Shown here: in pieces, positions 37,604 to 46,284 of the stretch
Layout: each line of letters opens with the position of its first letter
How positions within the stretch are numbered: position 1 is the stretch's first letter
Assembly: GCA_900498135.1 (NCBI GenBank)
Contig: LR026961.1
Span: 4,065,419 to 4,129,418 of the forward strand
DNA: 64,000 nucleotides
Source of the DNA: an uncultured Desulfatiglans sp.
GTDB lineage: Bacteria; Desulfobacterota; DSM-4660; Desulfatiglandales; Desulfatiglandaceae
Direction of reading: 5' to 3'
Translations under genes and position numbers: made by a program
Notes under the pieces: generated by a model
Seen by the model: only the letters and a program-made list of their open reading frames with translations
Told to the model about the DNA's origin: nothing
Databases searched by the model: none

Positions 37604-37743
37604 GTATCCATCCGGAAATGAGGATTTTTGGCCAATATCAAGGAAATCAAGCGCTTGCGCGGAGGCAACCTGGTGGTCGCCGCACAAGCAAACGGGGAGA
37701 TTGACGCCGAGATTGGCAAAAAGGACCCTTTCGGGATGGAAAC
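37604..37743 (-). repeat. Palindromic repeat, short form (copy D)
   Basis: Inverse orientation: GTATCCATCCGGAAATGAGG at the left and GGGATGGAAAC at the right. Core GGCAACC-TGGT-GGTCGCC, where the one changed pair becomes G-T in the other strand. Ends 16 bases before the start codon of the following 54-aa gene. Confidence 0.8.
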
Positions 37744-37759
37744 TTCCAGGAGCAAAGCG

Positions 37760-37924
37760 ATGAAAGTGATCGAACTGGATCAGAGAAGCGGAGAGGAAGT
37801 GGCCCTGGCCGAGTACCCGGACGACGAGAAGGGAACCAGGCAAGCCGCTGCCAAGGTGGAAGAACTGCAGAAGAAGGCCGCCAAAGAGGGGAAGGATTAT
37901 CTGCGCTACTGGGCGGCCGACTGA
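37760..37924 (+). CDS. Small hypothetical protein
   Basis: 54 aa, ATG at 37760 with AGGAG eight bases upstream. MKVIELDQRSGEEVALAEYP then a charged Lys/Glu/Ala helix ending YLRYWAAD. No recognised family; cytoplasmic. The ribosome site lies just outside repeat copy D, so the repeat forms the leader. Confidence 0.7.
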   Translation: MKVIELDQRSGEEVALAEYPDDEKGTRQAAAKVEELQKKAAKEGKDYLRYWAAD

Positions 37925-37964
37925 GCCGTCGGTGGGGTTTACGCCTCCGCCCGGGGCGCACCGC

Positions 37965-39686
37965 TCAGCGTCGATCGAGTGCCTTCCGAAGGCTTTGCCA
38001 CGGCAGGGTGTTCAGGACGTTCTCCGGCTCGAGCCAGCCGCGCCTCGCCTGATCGATGCCAAAGCGCATGAAATCCAGGTCCGAAGCGCGGTGGGCGTCG
38101 GTGGAGACGGCCACACGCAGCCCCATCCCCTTCGCCTCCCGGCAGGCCTGATCGTCGAGGTCGAGGCGGTCGGGGCAGGCATTCAACTCGAGGAAACAGC
38201 CTCTCTCGAGGGCGGCCTGCATGATCTTCTCGAGATCCATCTCGTAAGGCGGGCGTTCGCCGATCAGGCGCCCGGTCGGATGCGCCAGGATGTGCACACA
38301 GGGGTTGTCCATCGCCCGGATGATCCGGGCCGTCTGCCGCTCGCGTGAAAGGGCCCGATCATAGTGGACGGAAGCCACCACCAGGTCGAGTTCCCTCAGG
38401 ATCTCGTCGGGAAGATCGAGTGATCCGTCCCGCAGGATGTCGACCTCGATCCCCTTCAACAGGCGGAAGCCTTTGAAGCGCGCGTTCAGTGCATCGATGC
38501 GCGCCATCTGGTCGACCAGCCGACGCTCGTCGAGGCCCTTCGCCATGCTGACCCGCCTGGAGTGGTCCGTCACGGCAAGGTACGCGTACCCCTTCCTGCG
38601 CGCGGCCTCCGCCATCTCCTCGAGCGAGGCCTGGCCATCGGTATCCCGGGTGTGGCTGTGGAGATCCCCCTGGATGTCGCTCAGCCTCACCAGCCGCGGA
38701 AGAGCACCCGCCTCGGCCGCCTCCAGTTCACCGCGGTTCTCCCGCAGTTCCGGTTCGATGTAGGGAAGGCCGACCGACTCGTAGACCGACTGCTCCGTCC
38801 TGCCGGCAATGCGCTTCGACTCCTTGTAGACGCCGTATTCGTTGACCTTGAAGCCCCTCTGGATGGCGCGTTTGCGCACCGCGATGTTGTGGGGCTTCGA
38901 CCCGGTGAAGTAGTGCAGCGCCGCCCCGTAGCTCACCTGGGGCACGACGCGCAGATCCACCTGGAGGCCGGACCGGAGGAGGACGGTCGAGCGTGTCCCG
39001 CCCTTCGATAGGACCTTCCGGACATCCTCGTAGGATACGAAACGCTCTATCACACGGGCCTCCTTCCGGCACGTCACGAGGATGTCCAGGTCGCCGATCG
39101 TCTCCTGACGCCGCCGAAAGCTGCCGGCGATGATGACATTCTTCATCCCCTCCCCCGCCTTCAGATACCGAAGGAGCGGCTCCGCCCGCTTCTCCGCCTC
39201 GGCGAGCTTCAGGCGCCGTTCACCGCCCCGGTGCTCTTTGAGCCCTTCCAGGATCTCCGCCTCGATCTTCGCCCCGAACCCCTCGAGTTCCCTGATCCGG
39301 CCCTTCTCCGCCGCCTCCTGCAGTTCCCCGAGGCTCGAGACCCCCAACCGCCGGTAGATCACCTGTACGCGTTTCGGTCCGAGCCCGGGGAGCTTCATCA
39401 TCTCGACCAGGTCCGGGCTGAGGCGCTCCTCGAGGGCCTCCAGCTGCGGCAAGCGTCCGGTCCGTACGATCTCTTCGATCTTCCCGGCCAGATCCTTGCC
39501 GATCCCGGAGAGTTCCGTCAAGTCCTCCCCGGCGGCAACCATCTCGGAGAGCTCACGTGAGAAACCGGAGAGCAATCGGGCGGCATTTCGATAGGCGCGC
39601 ACCCGGAATGGATTGGCGCCCTCGATGTCGAGAAGATCAGCCATCTCCTGAAAGATGCGAGCTATATCACTGTTTTGAATAGCCAT
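37965..39686 (-). CDS. polX: PolX-type DNA polymerase / 3'-5' exonuclease with PHP domain
   Basis: Family X repair polymerase, 573 aa from the ATG at 39686 (GGAGG about nine bases upstream). Helix-hairpin-helix motifs (LSGIGKDLAGKIEEIV, LPGLGPKRVQVIYRRLG), nucleotidyl-transferase core with GSFRRRQETIGDLDIL (DxD metal site, about 190-205) and fingers/thumb KRAIQRGFKVNEYGVY. Then a complete PHP nuclease domain: DLHSHTRDTDGQ (about 340), TDHSRR, GIEVDIL, ASVHYD, HPTGR and STDAHR. Standard bacterial PolX architecture for base-excision or end repair. Monocistronic. Confidence 0.96.
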   Translation of the reverse strand: MAIQNSDIARIFQEMADLLDIEGANPFRVRAYRNAARLLSGFSRELSEMVAAGEDLTELSGIGKDLAGKIEEIVRTGRLPQLEALEERLSPDLVEMMKLPGLGPKRVQVIYRRLGVSSLGELQEAAEKGRIRELEGFGAKIEAEILEGLKEHRGGERRLKLAEAEKRAEPLLRYLKAGEGMKNVIIAGSFRRRQETIGDLDILVTCRKEARVIERFVSYEDVRKVLSKGGTRSTVLLRSGLQVDLRVVPQVSYGAALHYFTGSKPHNIAVRKRAIQRGFKVNEYGVYKESKRIAGRTEQSVYESVGLPYIEPELRENRGELEAAEAGALPRLVRLSDIQGDLHSHTRDTDGQASLEEMAEAARRKGYAYLAVTDHSRRVSMAKGLDERRLVDQMARIDALNARFKGFRLLKGIEVDILRDGSLDLPDEILRELDLVVASVHYDRALSRERQTARIIRAMDNPCVHILAHPTGRLIGERPPYEMDLEKIMQAALERGCFLELNACPDRLDLDDQACREAKGMGLRVAVSTDAHRASDLDFMRFGIDQARRGWLEPENVLNTLPWQSLRKALDRR

Positions 39687-40358
39687 TGCCTTATCCTCCA
39701 GAGGGTTTCCAGGTGTCTCTTCGAACCCGTACACGGCCTGACGGACACCCCGGCCGTCACAGGATCGGGGTCGGCCGGGAGCCGTGCATACGCCCGCAGC
39801 TAAACCCTGCCTCGTCAAAAGCCGTGGGCATCCGATTTCAACAGGAACATTGGATCGGAGGCTCCATCCCAAGGCCGAAAAAACGGGCTCCGGAGTAAAT
39901 AGTCTCCATCCGAAAATGATTTTGCGGTAGAACTCGGTTTCCAATCCGCAAATGAGGATTTTTGGGCAATATCAAGGAAATCAAGCGTTTGCTTGTGCGG
40001 CGACCTGCAGGTCGCCGCACAAGCAAACGTGCAGATTGACGCCGAGATTGGCCAAAAAGACCATTTCCGGATGGAAACTAAATAGTTCTTCAGTATGCGT
40101 GCGATTTTCATCTAAATGATTATACCTGATATATCAGCCAACGCACGCTCTTATCCGCACCCTTTTGATTGAGGGTTGGAGCTGACGAGCTGCACAGCGC
40201 CCTTCAGCACCGCATCGCCGTGATGCGTCTGGAACCAGGCAGCGCTCAGTGGCATGGCAGCCATGTCTGCAACAAGCTCCCGGCAGCCTTACCATGGCGG
40301 CCCCGGCTGAAGCGCAGGATGGAAAAACACAGACGAGACAAGAAAAAGGAGGCGACTC
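39687..40358. other. Divergent intergenic region with repeat copy E
   Basis: 672 bases between polX and the phosphoribosyltransferase. It holds repeat E (39903-40078) and a 12-bp perfect palindrome CTGATATATCAG at 40126-40137 that may be an operator. No gene seen. Confidence 0.5.
39903..40078 (-). repeat. Palindromic repeat, short form with perfect core (copy E)
   Basis: Inverse orientation, right end CATTTCCGGATGGAAAC. The centre is a perfect 44-bp palindrome at 39986-40029, made of CGTTTGCTTGTGCGGCGACC and its complement around TGCA. Outer end includes GTTTCCAATCCGCAAATGAG. Confidence 0.88.
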
Positions 40359-41069
40359 ATGTCAGCGCGCGTCCATGAAATGGCCTCGTTCAGGAACCGG
40401 CATCACGTCTTCGAGGATCGCCTCGAGGCGGGTAAGGTGCTCGCCCGGATGCTCCTGCCGGAATTCAAAGACCGTGAGGACGCCATCGTTCTGGCCATCC
40501 CCTCGGGCGGTGTACCGATCGGGCTCACCATCAGCCGCGAATTGCAGCTTCCTTTCGATCTGATGCTGGTGAGGAAACTCCAGATCCCCGGGAACACGGA
40601 GGCGGGTTTCGGCGCCCTGACACTCGACGGCAGCCTCTTCCTGAATCAGGAACTTCTTGCCTACATCCGCCTGTCCGAACATGACATAGAGGAAGAGCGC
40701 CGCACAGTCGAGGCCGAGCTTCAAAAACGCAACCAGCGCTTCAGGGGGGGCGCTCCGCCGCCCCTTCTGGAAAACAAGACCGTCGTTCTGGCCGATGACG
40801 GCCTGGCCTCCGGCTTCACCATGATGGCCTCGATCCATTCGGCCAAACGCCGTAAAGCCAAAAGCGTCGTGGTCGCCGTGCCGACCGCACCGCTCAGAAC
40901 CATCGGACGTATTCAGGAGTTGACGGACGCCGTGTATTGCCCCAATATTCGAGAGGAGCACTCATTTGCCGTGGCCGCGGCCTATAAATTCTGGTATGAT
41001 CTGAGTCACGAGGACGTCCTTGAGCTTCTCGACCATCGTGGAGAACCTGATAGCCCCGGCCTCGCTTGA
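40359..41069 (+). CDS. Phosphoribosyltransferase-family protein
   Basis: 236 aa; AAGGAGG lies seven bases before the ATG. Type I PRTase fold: AIPSGGVPIGLTISRELQLP at the front, PRPP loop VVLADDGLASGFTM at about 143-156 and VVAVPTAPLRTI behind it. This PRTase subtype is often annotated as a putative phosphoribosyl transferase near dienelactone-hydrolase-like genes; its substrate is unknown and no purine-gene neighbours exist here. Monocistronic. Confidence 0.88.
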   Translation: MSARVHEMASFRNRHHVFEDRLEAGKVLARMLLPEFKDREDAIVLAIPSGGVPIGLTISRELQLPFDLMLVRKLQIPGNTEAGFGALTLDGSLFLNQELLAYIRLSEHDIEEERRTVEAELQKRNQRFRGGAPPPLLENKTVVLADDGLASGFTMMASIHSAKRRKAKSVVVAVPTAPLRTIGRIQELTDAVYCPNIREEHSFAVAAAYKFWYDLSHEDVLELLDHRGEPDSPGLA

Positions 41070-41216
41070 GGCTCCGCCCTCGTTGGAAGCGACGGTATGC
41101 ATCGCTCTGAAAGGGGATATTCCCAAGGAGTTTCTCCATGAGGGACCGTCGGGCGGTGCACCCGCATTTTTGCGACGGCCTTGGGATACGCAAGGCCTCA
41201 AACCTCAACGAGTAGT

Positions 41217-41388
41217 CATCCGGAAACGTTTTCTCGTTACAACCCCGTTTCCAATGCGGAAATGAGGATTTTTCGCCAATATGCAGGAAATCGAACGTTT
41301 GTGCGGAGGCGACCCGACGGTCGCCCCACAGGAAAACGCGCAGATGGACGGCGAGATTGGCAAAAAGGACCATTTCCGGATGGAAACC
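41217..41388 (-). repeat. Palindromic repeat, short form (copy F)
   Basis: Inverse orientation; left CATCCGGAAACG, right CATTTCCGGATGGAAACC. Core GGCGACC-CGAC-GGTCGCC with conserved arms and a changed loop. Ends 22 bases before the start of the zinc-ribbon gene. The 147 bases between the upstream gene and the repeat hold nothing. Confidence 0.82.
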
Positions 41389-41410
41389 AACCAGGAAAGG
41401 AGATTGCGAT

Positions 41411-41626
41411 ATGGCCGAAACCAAGACGACTCCTGCTCATTGCCCAGGATTTCAGAGCTTCCGCAACCTTACATCTTTTACCTGCAAGTGCCCGGAGTGC
41501 GGCAAAGAAGTCGAGATTTTCTCCGACGAATTCGATCGTCCGCACAAATGCAAAGGCTGCGGCAATCCGATCGACTTCACCCGCTGCAGCATCGAAGGCG
41601 CAGCAAAGGACCCGAGTCCGCGCTGA
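41411..41626 (+). CDS. Small zinc-ribbon protein
   Basis: 71 aa; AAAGGAG about eight bases before the ATG at 41411. Two CxxC pairs, CKCPECGKEVEIFSDE and HKCKGCGNPID, make a four-Cys zinc ribbon. Further Cys at 11 and 59. Function unknown. The leader is repeat copy F. Convergent with the half-permease gene, 30 bases apart. Confidence 0.8.
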   Translation: MAETKTTPAHCPGFQSFRNLTSFTCKCPECGKEVEIFSDEFDRPHKCKGCGNPIDFTRCSIEGAAKDPSPR

Positions 41627-41656
41627 TCCGACGTCTTGACCCAGACGGTATATCGT

Positions 41657-42313
41657 TCATCCGCCTGGACGACGAGCTGCGCCCGGATGATGGGTCGCCG
41701 TTTTCCCGTCGTCGCCGCGCGCAAGCTCCGTCCCGGCGGACGGACTGTCTTTTGACGCATTTCCCCCTCCATATTTCGGCGAGGAAACAGCGAGGGGATC
41801 GAGCACAAGCCCCACGATCACGCCTACACCAAGGGATCCGACAACGGTTAGACCCGTAAATACCGCGACATAGGGCCACCCGAAGAAGGTGATCATCAGA
41901 GGCAAAAGGAAAGGCTTCACCGAACGGTTGACGAGAAAAACAGCAATCAGCGAGAAAGCCGCCCCCTTCTCACGGAGTTCCTTGAGCAACGGATACCAGG
42001 CGTATATCGGACCCGTCGAAAGGAAGCCTGCGGCCACGGAAAGGATCTGCTTCTTGACGACAGACCCCCTGCCCAGGAATTCGGCGACACGGGACGGGTC
42101 CAAGAGGGCGTTTATGCCCACCATGCAGCCAAAGACCATCAAAAGCGGCATCAGCAGATGATAGAAGATGCCGACGCTCCGATTCAGCGCCTGGATGGTT
42201 TTTTCCGGTGCGGCCAAGCCGGACGCGATGTAGAGCACCAATACCAGCGCGGGAAAAAGAAAGCGCGAACGGAAGACCTTTCCTTGGAATCGCTTTTTCG
42301 CCCCTTCGAACAT
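41657..42313 (-). CDS. Half-size permease (ArsP/DUF318-like), second subunit
   Basis: 218 aa, ATG at 42313 (GGAAGG about eight bases upstream). Four to five membrane helices: FLFPALVLVLYIASGL, HLLMPLLMVFGCMVGINALL, ILSVAAGFLSTGPIYAWYPL, then VNRSVKPFLLPLMITFFGWP and VVGSLGVGVIVGLVLDPL. The STGPIYAWYPLLKELREKG segment matches AGNPVNSYLIGREMLDQGV of the upstream fusion protein, so the two are homologous halves that probably pair. The last 40 residues are polar and cytoplasmic. Third gene of the DUF89 operon; substrate unknown. Confidence 0.75.
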   Translation of the reverse strand: MFEGAKKRFQGKVFRSRFLFPALVLVLYIASGLAAPEKTIQALNRSVGIFYHLLMPLLMVFGCMVGINALLDPSRVAEFLGRGSVVKKQILSVAAGFLSTGPIYAWYPLLKELREKGAAFSLIAVFLVNRSVKPFLLPLMITFFGWPYVAVFTGLTVVGSLGVGVIVGLVLDPLAVSSPKYGGGNASKDSPSAGTELARGDDGKTATHHPGAARRPGG

Positions 42314-42467
42314 CCAATCACCTTCCTGCAATCAACCCGCTCCGGAACAATCCGCGGCTGACGCGCTGAAACACCTTCCGGCGCCGAGACCCCCTGCACC
42401 CTCCGGCGGACGAGGGCCCCGACTGCCCGCAGATCCGTTCACGGCAGAAACCACCGCGCCCCCCCCC

Positions 42468-43262
42468 TCAGACCCCGAAGAAGGACAAGAGGCCTGTCGC
42501 TGCGATGGCTGTTCCTAACGAGAGTCCGAAACAGCAGAGGTTCCTCAGCAAGGCGAACTCCCAGCCGAGGGCTGCGATTTCGGCCGGCAGCTGCACCAGA
42601 CCGACGCTCACCCATGCGCTCATGAAGGCCGTAACCGCAATGAGGCTGACGCCCTGGTCGAGCATTTCCCGGCCGATGAGGTAGCTGTTGACCGGGTTCC
42701 CTGCGAAGAGGCTCCCAGCGCAGGCGCCCAGAAACGAGTCCCAGGCTGGGTCGCCGGAGAACAGGTCCGTCAAGATCCGCGCCGGGAGAAACACGCTGGC
42801 GAAGCCCATGAGCAACACGACACCGGCCATGACAGGCAAAAGATTCCTGAACTGACGGCACGCATCTGAAAACGCACGTCCGAGGGAACGCCGATCGATC
42901 CGGGACCGGACCAACCCCGCCTCCAAGGACTGCCCATCGAGGCCTTCGGCTCTCCCGTCCTGGTACTGCTTCAGTGCCTCCGCGGCTGTCCCCTCGACGC
43001 CTTCATGAACTTCCACCCCGTGCGCGGAAAGGTATCTTCGGGCAACGGGACTGCACCACCTCACCAGGAGGACGTCGCTTTTCATCTCTATGATCCGGGC
43101 AACCACCTGCAGTCCGGCACCGCTGCCAGCGTCCCTCATGCTCCGAACGACCTCGACGCATCCAGAATCAGGATCGACTACGAGCAGGTAGGGCGAAAGT
43201 CCGAGCCTGTCCGACACCCTGCTGTCCAGACCGGGTCCTTCGGCAGGAATGACAACCTTCAA
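42468..43262 (-). CDS. NifX-like domain fused to a half-permease
   Basis: 264 aa from a TTG at 43262 that overlaps the previous stop (TTGA), with GGAAAGGGGA upstream. Residues 1-115 (KVVIPAEGPGLDSRVSDRLG, YLLVVDPDSGCVEVV, VHEGVEGTAAEALKQY) match the NifX/NifB C-terminal domain family that binds Fe-Mo cofactor precursors or other metal clusters. Residues about 140-264 are a membrane part with LLPVMAGVVLLMGFASVFLP, AGNPVNSYLIGREML and LSLGTAIAATGLLSFFG, related to the next gene. The fusion suggests a transporter gated by, or supplied through, a cluster- or metal-binding domain. No nif genes are nearby. Confidence 0.78.
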   Translation of the reverse strand: MKVVIPAEGPGLDSRVSDRLGLSPYLLVVDPDSGCVEVVRSMRDAGSGAGLQVVARIIEMKSDVLLVRWCSPVARRYLSAHGVEVHEGVEGTAAEALKQYQDGRAEGLDGQSLEAGLVRSRIDRRSLGRAFSDACRQFRNLLPVMAGVVLLMGFASVFLPARILTDLFSGDPAWDSFLGACAGSLFAGNPVNSYLIGREMLDQGVSLIAVTAFMSAWVSVGLVQLPAEIAALGWEFALLRNLCCFGLSLGTAIAATGLLSFFGV

Positions 43263-44146
43263 ACCGCGTCCCCTTTCCTGCCCTGGTTCGGCGTCCCCCC
43301 ATGCAGCCGTGCATCCTTGAGAACCATCGCCCCGAGTTCGGCGCCGAGATGCCTCGCGATGACGGGGCATTTCACCTTGAGGAGGAAAAACAAGCGGCCC
43401 GTCTCCTCTGAGAGCGTCTCAAAATTGCCCTGTCCCTTGCTGATGACGAGATCCGCCTCCTCGTATACCCGCAGAAAATCCTCCGAGCACCCGGACAGGA
43501 TCGTCCCGGGGGCGTAGCATCCCGAAGGCAGAATCCGCGCTACCGCATCGAGCCCGCTTCGCCTTGCATCCTCATCCGTGGCATCGTTGATGACGGGGAT
43601 GTCCCGCACGACGTAGGTCGTCTCCTTCCCCATCGTTTCGATCAGGACCCGGTCAAAGACCGTCTCCCCGGCATTGTCGCCCAGGTAAACGACGCTCCGC
43701 GCCTTTGCGAGCGTCTCCCGGAAGGACGCGAAGTGATCGATGGCAAGCCTTTTGTCGAAGACCTCCTCCATCGCCGCATCGAGGTCGAATTCGCTGGATG
43801 CGCCAAAGTCGATCAGATTCCCCACGATCGCGATCCTCACCGCCGCCTCCAGCGGATCCTCGGCCTCTTCGACGGCACTCTTCAGATTCGTGTACCGCGA
43901 AAGCGCGTTCTCGATGCTCTCCTTCTTGATCTGTGCAAAGGGATCCTGGACGCCGGTGATCTCCTTAACCAGCGCGTAGACCCGGGTCGCCATCTCGGGC
44001 GGCGAGCTTTCCATGGATATATCGGGGATCAGGCGCGCCACCCCGTCGAGGACCTCCTTGATCCGCCTGTCGTCGGTGGTGGCCGCGCCCGCTGCGAACA
44101 GCGCCTGCTTCAGGAAGCACGGGATGCATTCAAGATAGGTTTTCAT
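43259..44146 (-). CDS. DUF89 (ARMT1-like) metal-dependent phosphatase
   Basis: 295 aa from the ATG at 44146; the frame extends to 44404 but the extra residues do not look like the family. Starts MKTYLECIPCFLKQAL, with the CxxC typical of the prokaryotic DUF89 branch. Metal and substrate motifs VVYLGDNAGETVFDRVL, INDATDEDA and LVISKGQGNFETL are intact. Family members are damage-control phosphatases acting on phosphorylated metabolites with divalent metal. First gene of a three-gene operon with the NifX-permease fusion and the half-permease, with overlapping stop/start. Confidence 0.88.
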   Translation of the reverse strand: MKTYLECIPCFLKQALFAAGAATTDDRRIKEVLDGVARLIPDISMESSPPEMATRVYALVKEITGVQDPFAQIKKESIENALSRYTNLKSAVEEAEDPLEAAVRIAIVGNLIDFGASSEFDLDAAMEEVFDKRLAIDHFASFRETLAKARSVVYLGDNAGETVFDRVLIETMGKETTYVVRDIPVINDATDEDARRSGLDAVARILPSGCYAPGTILSGCSEDFLRVYEEADLVISKGQGNFETLSEETGRLFFLLKVKCPVIARHLGAELGAMVLKDARLHGGTPNQGRKGDAV

Positions 44147-44750
44147 CAGTCGATTGTTTCCTTTCTCGGCCGGCGCCCTCGGGAACGCGGCACCGGCCCG
44201 ATGGACCCTGCCTGACCGGTCGGACGACGCAAAGGCGGCATCGATGGAAAAAAGCCCCCCTGCGGTGGGTCCTGTCCGCCAACCAAGGTACAACGCCCGC
44301 GCTGATCCTGCAAGGGGAGTCTGAGAATCCCGGCGCGGTGCATGTTCCCGCGCATCGAAGATCTGCGGCGTACCTGCATGGAATCTGCCCGGCGCCCCCT
44401 GCACATCGGAGGTTCTTCCCTTGAAGCGAGAAATTAGGTTGCATCAGCCGTTTATGTCCGCTAGTTAATATCCATCCGGAAATGATTTCCCGGTAGAACC
44501 CGGTTTCCGATCCCGCAGCGCGCATCCCTCGCGACGAAGTTCGCTCCGCATAGGATCCTTGACGCGCAGGCTCCCATGCAAAGCCCATGGCTCGCAGGTC
44601 GCGTGCGGTCGGCAGCATGGGGACAGGCAGCTGCGAAGCCCGGGGGCGGCGCACGAGCGGAAAACGCCGCCGTGGACGCTACGAGGCAGGGCGTCTGCCT
44701 TCCGCCACCCTGAAACCACGACAACCAACAGCATGAACGGGGCATCATCG
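44147..44750. other. Divergent intergenic region between DUF89 and malQ
   Basis: 604 bases; open frames here lack family features. Contains the repeat fragment G at 44471-44513. No promoter could be fixed with confidence. Confidence 0.45.
44471..44513 (-). repeat. Terminal fragment of the palindromic repeat (copy G)
   Basis: TCCATCCGGAAATGATTTCC, then GGTAGAACCCGGTTTCC and GATCC: the outer end of inverse-oriented copies such as E, without any core. Confidence 0.65.
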
Positions 44751-46232
44751 ATGAACATTCGAAGCAGCGGCATTCTTCTACATATCACCTCCCTGCCGTC
44801 GCCCTTCGGCATAGGGGACCTCGGCCCCGAGGCCTACCGTTTCGCGGACTTTCTGGCCGGCGCCAGACAATCCGTCTGGCAGATCCTGCCCCTGAACCCC
44901 ACAGGAGAATCCCCTTACCACAGCGATTCGGCCTTTGCCGCCAATCCCCTCCTGATCAGCCCCGAGCTGCTGGTGCGCGCCGACCTGCTGGACGAGGCCG
45001 ACCTCCATCCGCTCCCGCCTCTTCGACAGGATCAGGTGGACTTCGCCGCGGTGATCGCCTTCAAAGAAGGGCTGTTCGAACGGGCCTTCGAGCGGTTCGA
45101 CCCGGAGCGGGACCCCGCCTTTCGGGAATTCTGCGATGCCCACGCCGGCTGGCTGGATGACTACGCGTTGTTCAGAGCCCTCAAATCAAGGTACAACGGC
45201 GTGGTCTGGAGGAATTGGCCTTCCGATCTGCGGGACCGCGAACCCGCTGCCATCGACCAGGCGAGGCACGACCATCGCCGGCGCATCCGCAAGGAGAAAT
45301 TCCTTCAGTATCTCTTCTACACGCAGTGGTCCGCCCTGAAGCGCTACTGCAACCGGAAGGGGATCCTGATCTTCGGCGACATCCCCATCTACGTCACCTA
45401 CGACAGCGCCGATGTCTGGACCCACCCGGACCTGTTCAAACTCGACCACGAGAGGCGGCCGGAGGTCGTGGCCGGGGTTCCGCCGGATTACTTCAGCCGG
45501 ACCGGGCAGCTGTGGGGCAACCCGGTGTACAACTGGACGGTCCTTCAGGAAAGGAACTACGACTGGTGGATCGAGCGGTTCGCCCGCAACCGCGAGCTCT
45601 TCGACTTCGTGCGGATCGACCACTTCAGGGGGTTGGTCGCCTATTGGGAGGTGCCGGCCTCGGAGCCGAACGCAATCAACGGCCGGTGGGTCGAGGCCCC
45701 CGCCCTCGACTTCTTCACCACGCTGTTCCGCCGCTTCCCGGCCCTGCCGGTGCTTGCAGAGGACCTGGGCCTCATCACCGCGGATGTCCGCGAGGTCGTG
45801 GCGCAGTTCGGTTTCCCGGGTATGAAGGTCCTCCTCTTCGCCTTCGGTCCGGATATGCCGGCCAACCCCTACATTCCGCACAACCTGCCCGTGAACTGCG
45901 TCGCCTACACGGGGACGCACGACAACAACACCATCCGGGGCTGGTTCGAGAACGAGACCTCGGAGGAGGACAAGCAGCGGATCTTTGCCTACATCGGGCG
46001 GCAGGTGCCCGTCGAGGAGCTTCACTGGGAACTGATCCGGCTCCTGATGCGCTCGGCGGCCGGCATGGTCATCGTCCCCGTGCAGGATCTGCTGGGGCTC
46101 GGGCAGGAGGCCCGAATGAACAACCCGGGCCTGAACGGTGGGAATTGGGGATGGCGCCTTTCGCCGGGCATGACAACCCTGGAAACGCAAGAGAGGTTGA
46201 GGCGGATCACCGAGATGGTCGGCAGGGGATGA
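44751..46232 (+). CDS. malQ: 4-alpha-glucanotransferase
   Basis: GH77 amylomaltase, 493 aa, normal length. Start at the ATG at 44751 (MNIRSSGILLHITSLPSPFG is the usual beginning); an in-frame ATG at 44733 is possible. Motifs: SPYHSDSAFAANPLLISPE, GDIPIYVTYDSADVW, VRIDHFRG (nucleophile Asp), LAEDLGLIT (acid Glu) and YTGTHDNNTIRGW. It rearranges maltodextrins in glycogen turnover, giving context to treZ and pgi. Followed 52 bases later by the histidine kinase. Confidence 0.96.
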   Translation: MNIRSSGILLHITSLPSPFGIGDLGPEAYRFADFLAGARQSVWQILPLNPTGESPYHSDSAFAANPLLISPELLVRADLLDEADLHPLPPLRQDQVDFAAVIAFKEGLFERAFERFDPERDPAFREFCDAHAGWLDDYALFRALKSRYNGVVWRNWPSDLRDREPAAIDQARHDHRRRIRKEKFLQYLFYTQWSALKRYCNRKGILIFGDIPIYVTYDSADVWTHPDLFKLDHERRPEVVAGVPPDYFSRTGQLWGNPVYNWTVLQERNYDWWIERFARNRELFDFVRIDHFRGLVAYWEVPASEPNAINGRWVEAPALDFFTTLFRRFPALPVLAEDLGLITADVREVVAQFGFPGMKVLLFAFGPDMPANPYIPHNLPVNCVAYTGTHDNNTIRGWFENETSEEDKQRIFAYIGRQVPVEELHWELIRLLMRSAAGMVIVPVQDLLGLGQEARMNNPGLNGGNWGWRLSPGMTTLETQERLRRITEMVGRG

Positions 46233-46284
46233 ACATCGCGCTGCTCCGCCCCATCCTTCGATCCTCTGCAGGAGAGCGAAGCTG

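Noticed and set aside
37628..37759. N-terminal extension of the 54-aa gene through repeat D
   Set aside because: In frame by chance; the ATG at 37760 has a good ribosome site and the extension is only repeat sequence.
23409..41388. CRISPR array
   Set aside because: The repeats are long, palindromic and thousands of bases apart, with no spacer periodicity and no cas genes.
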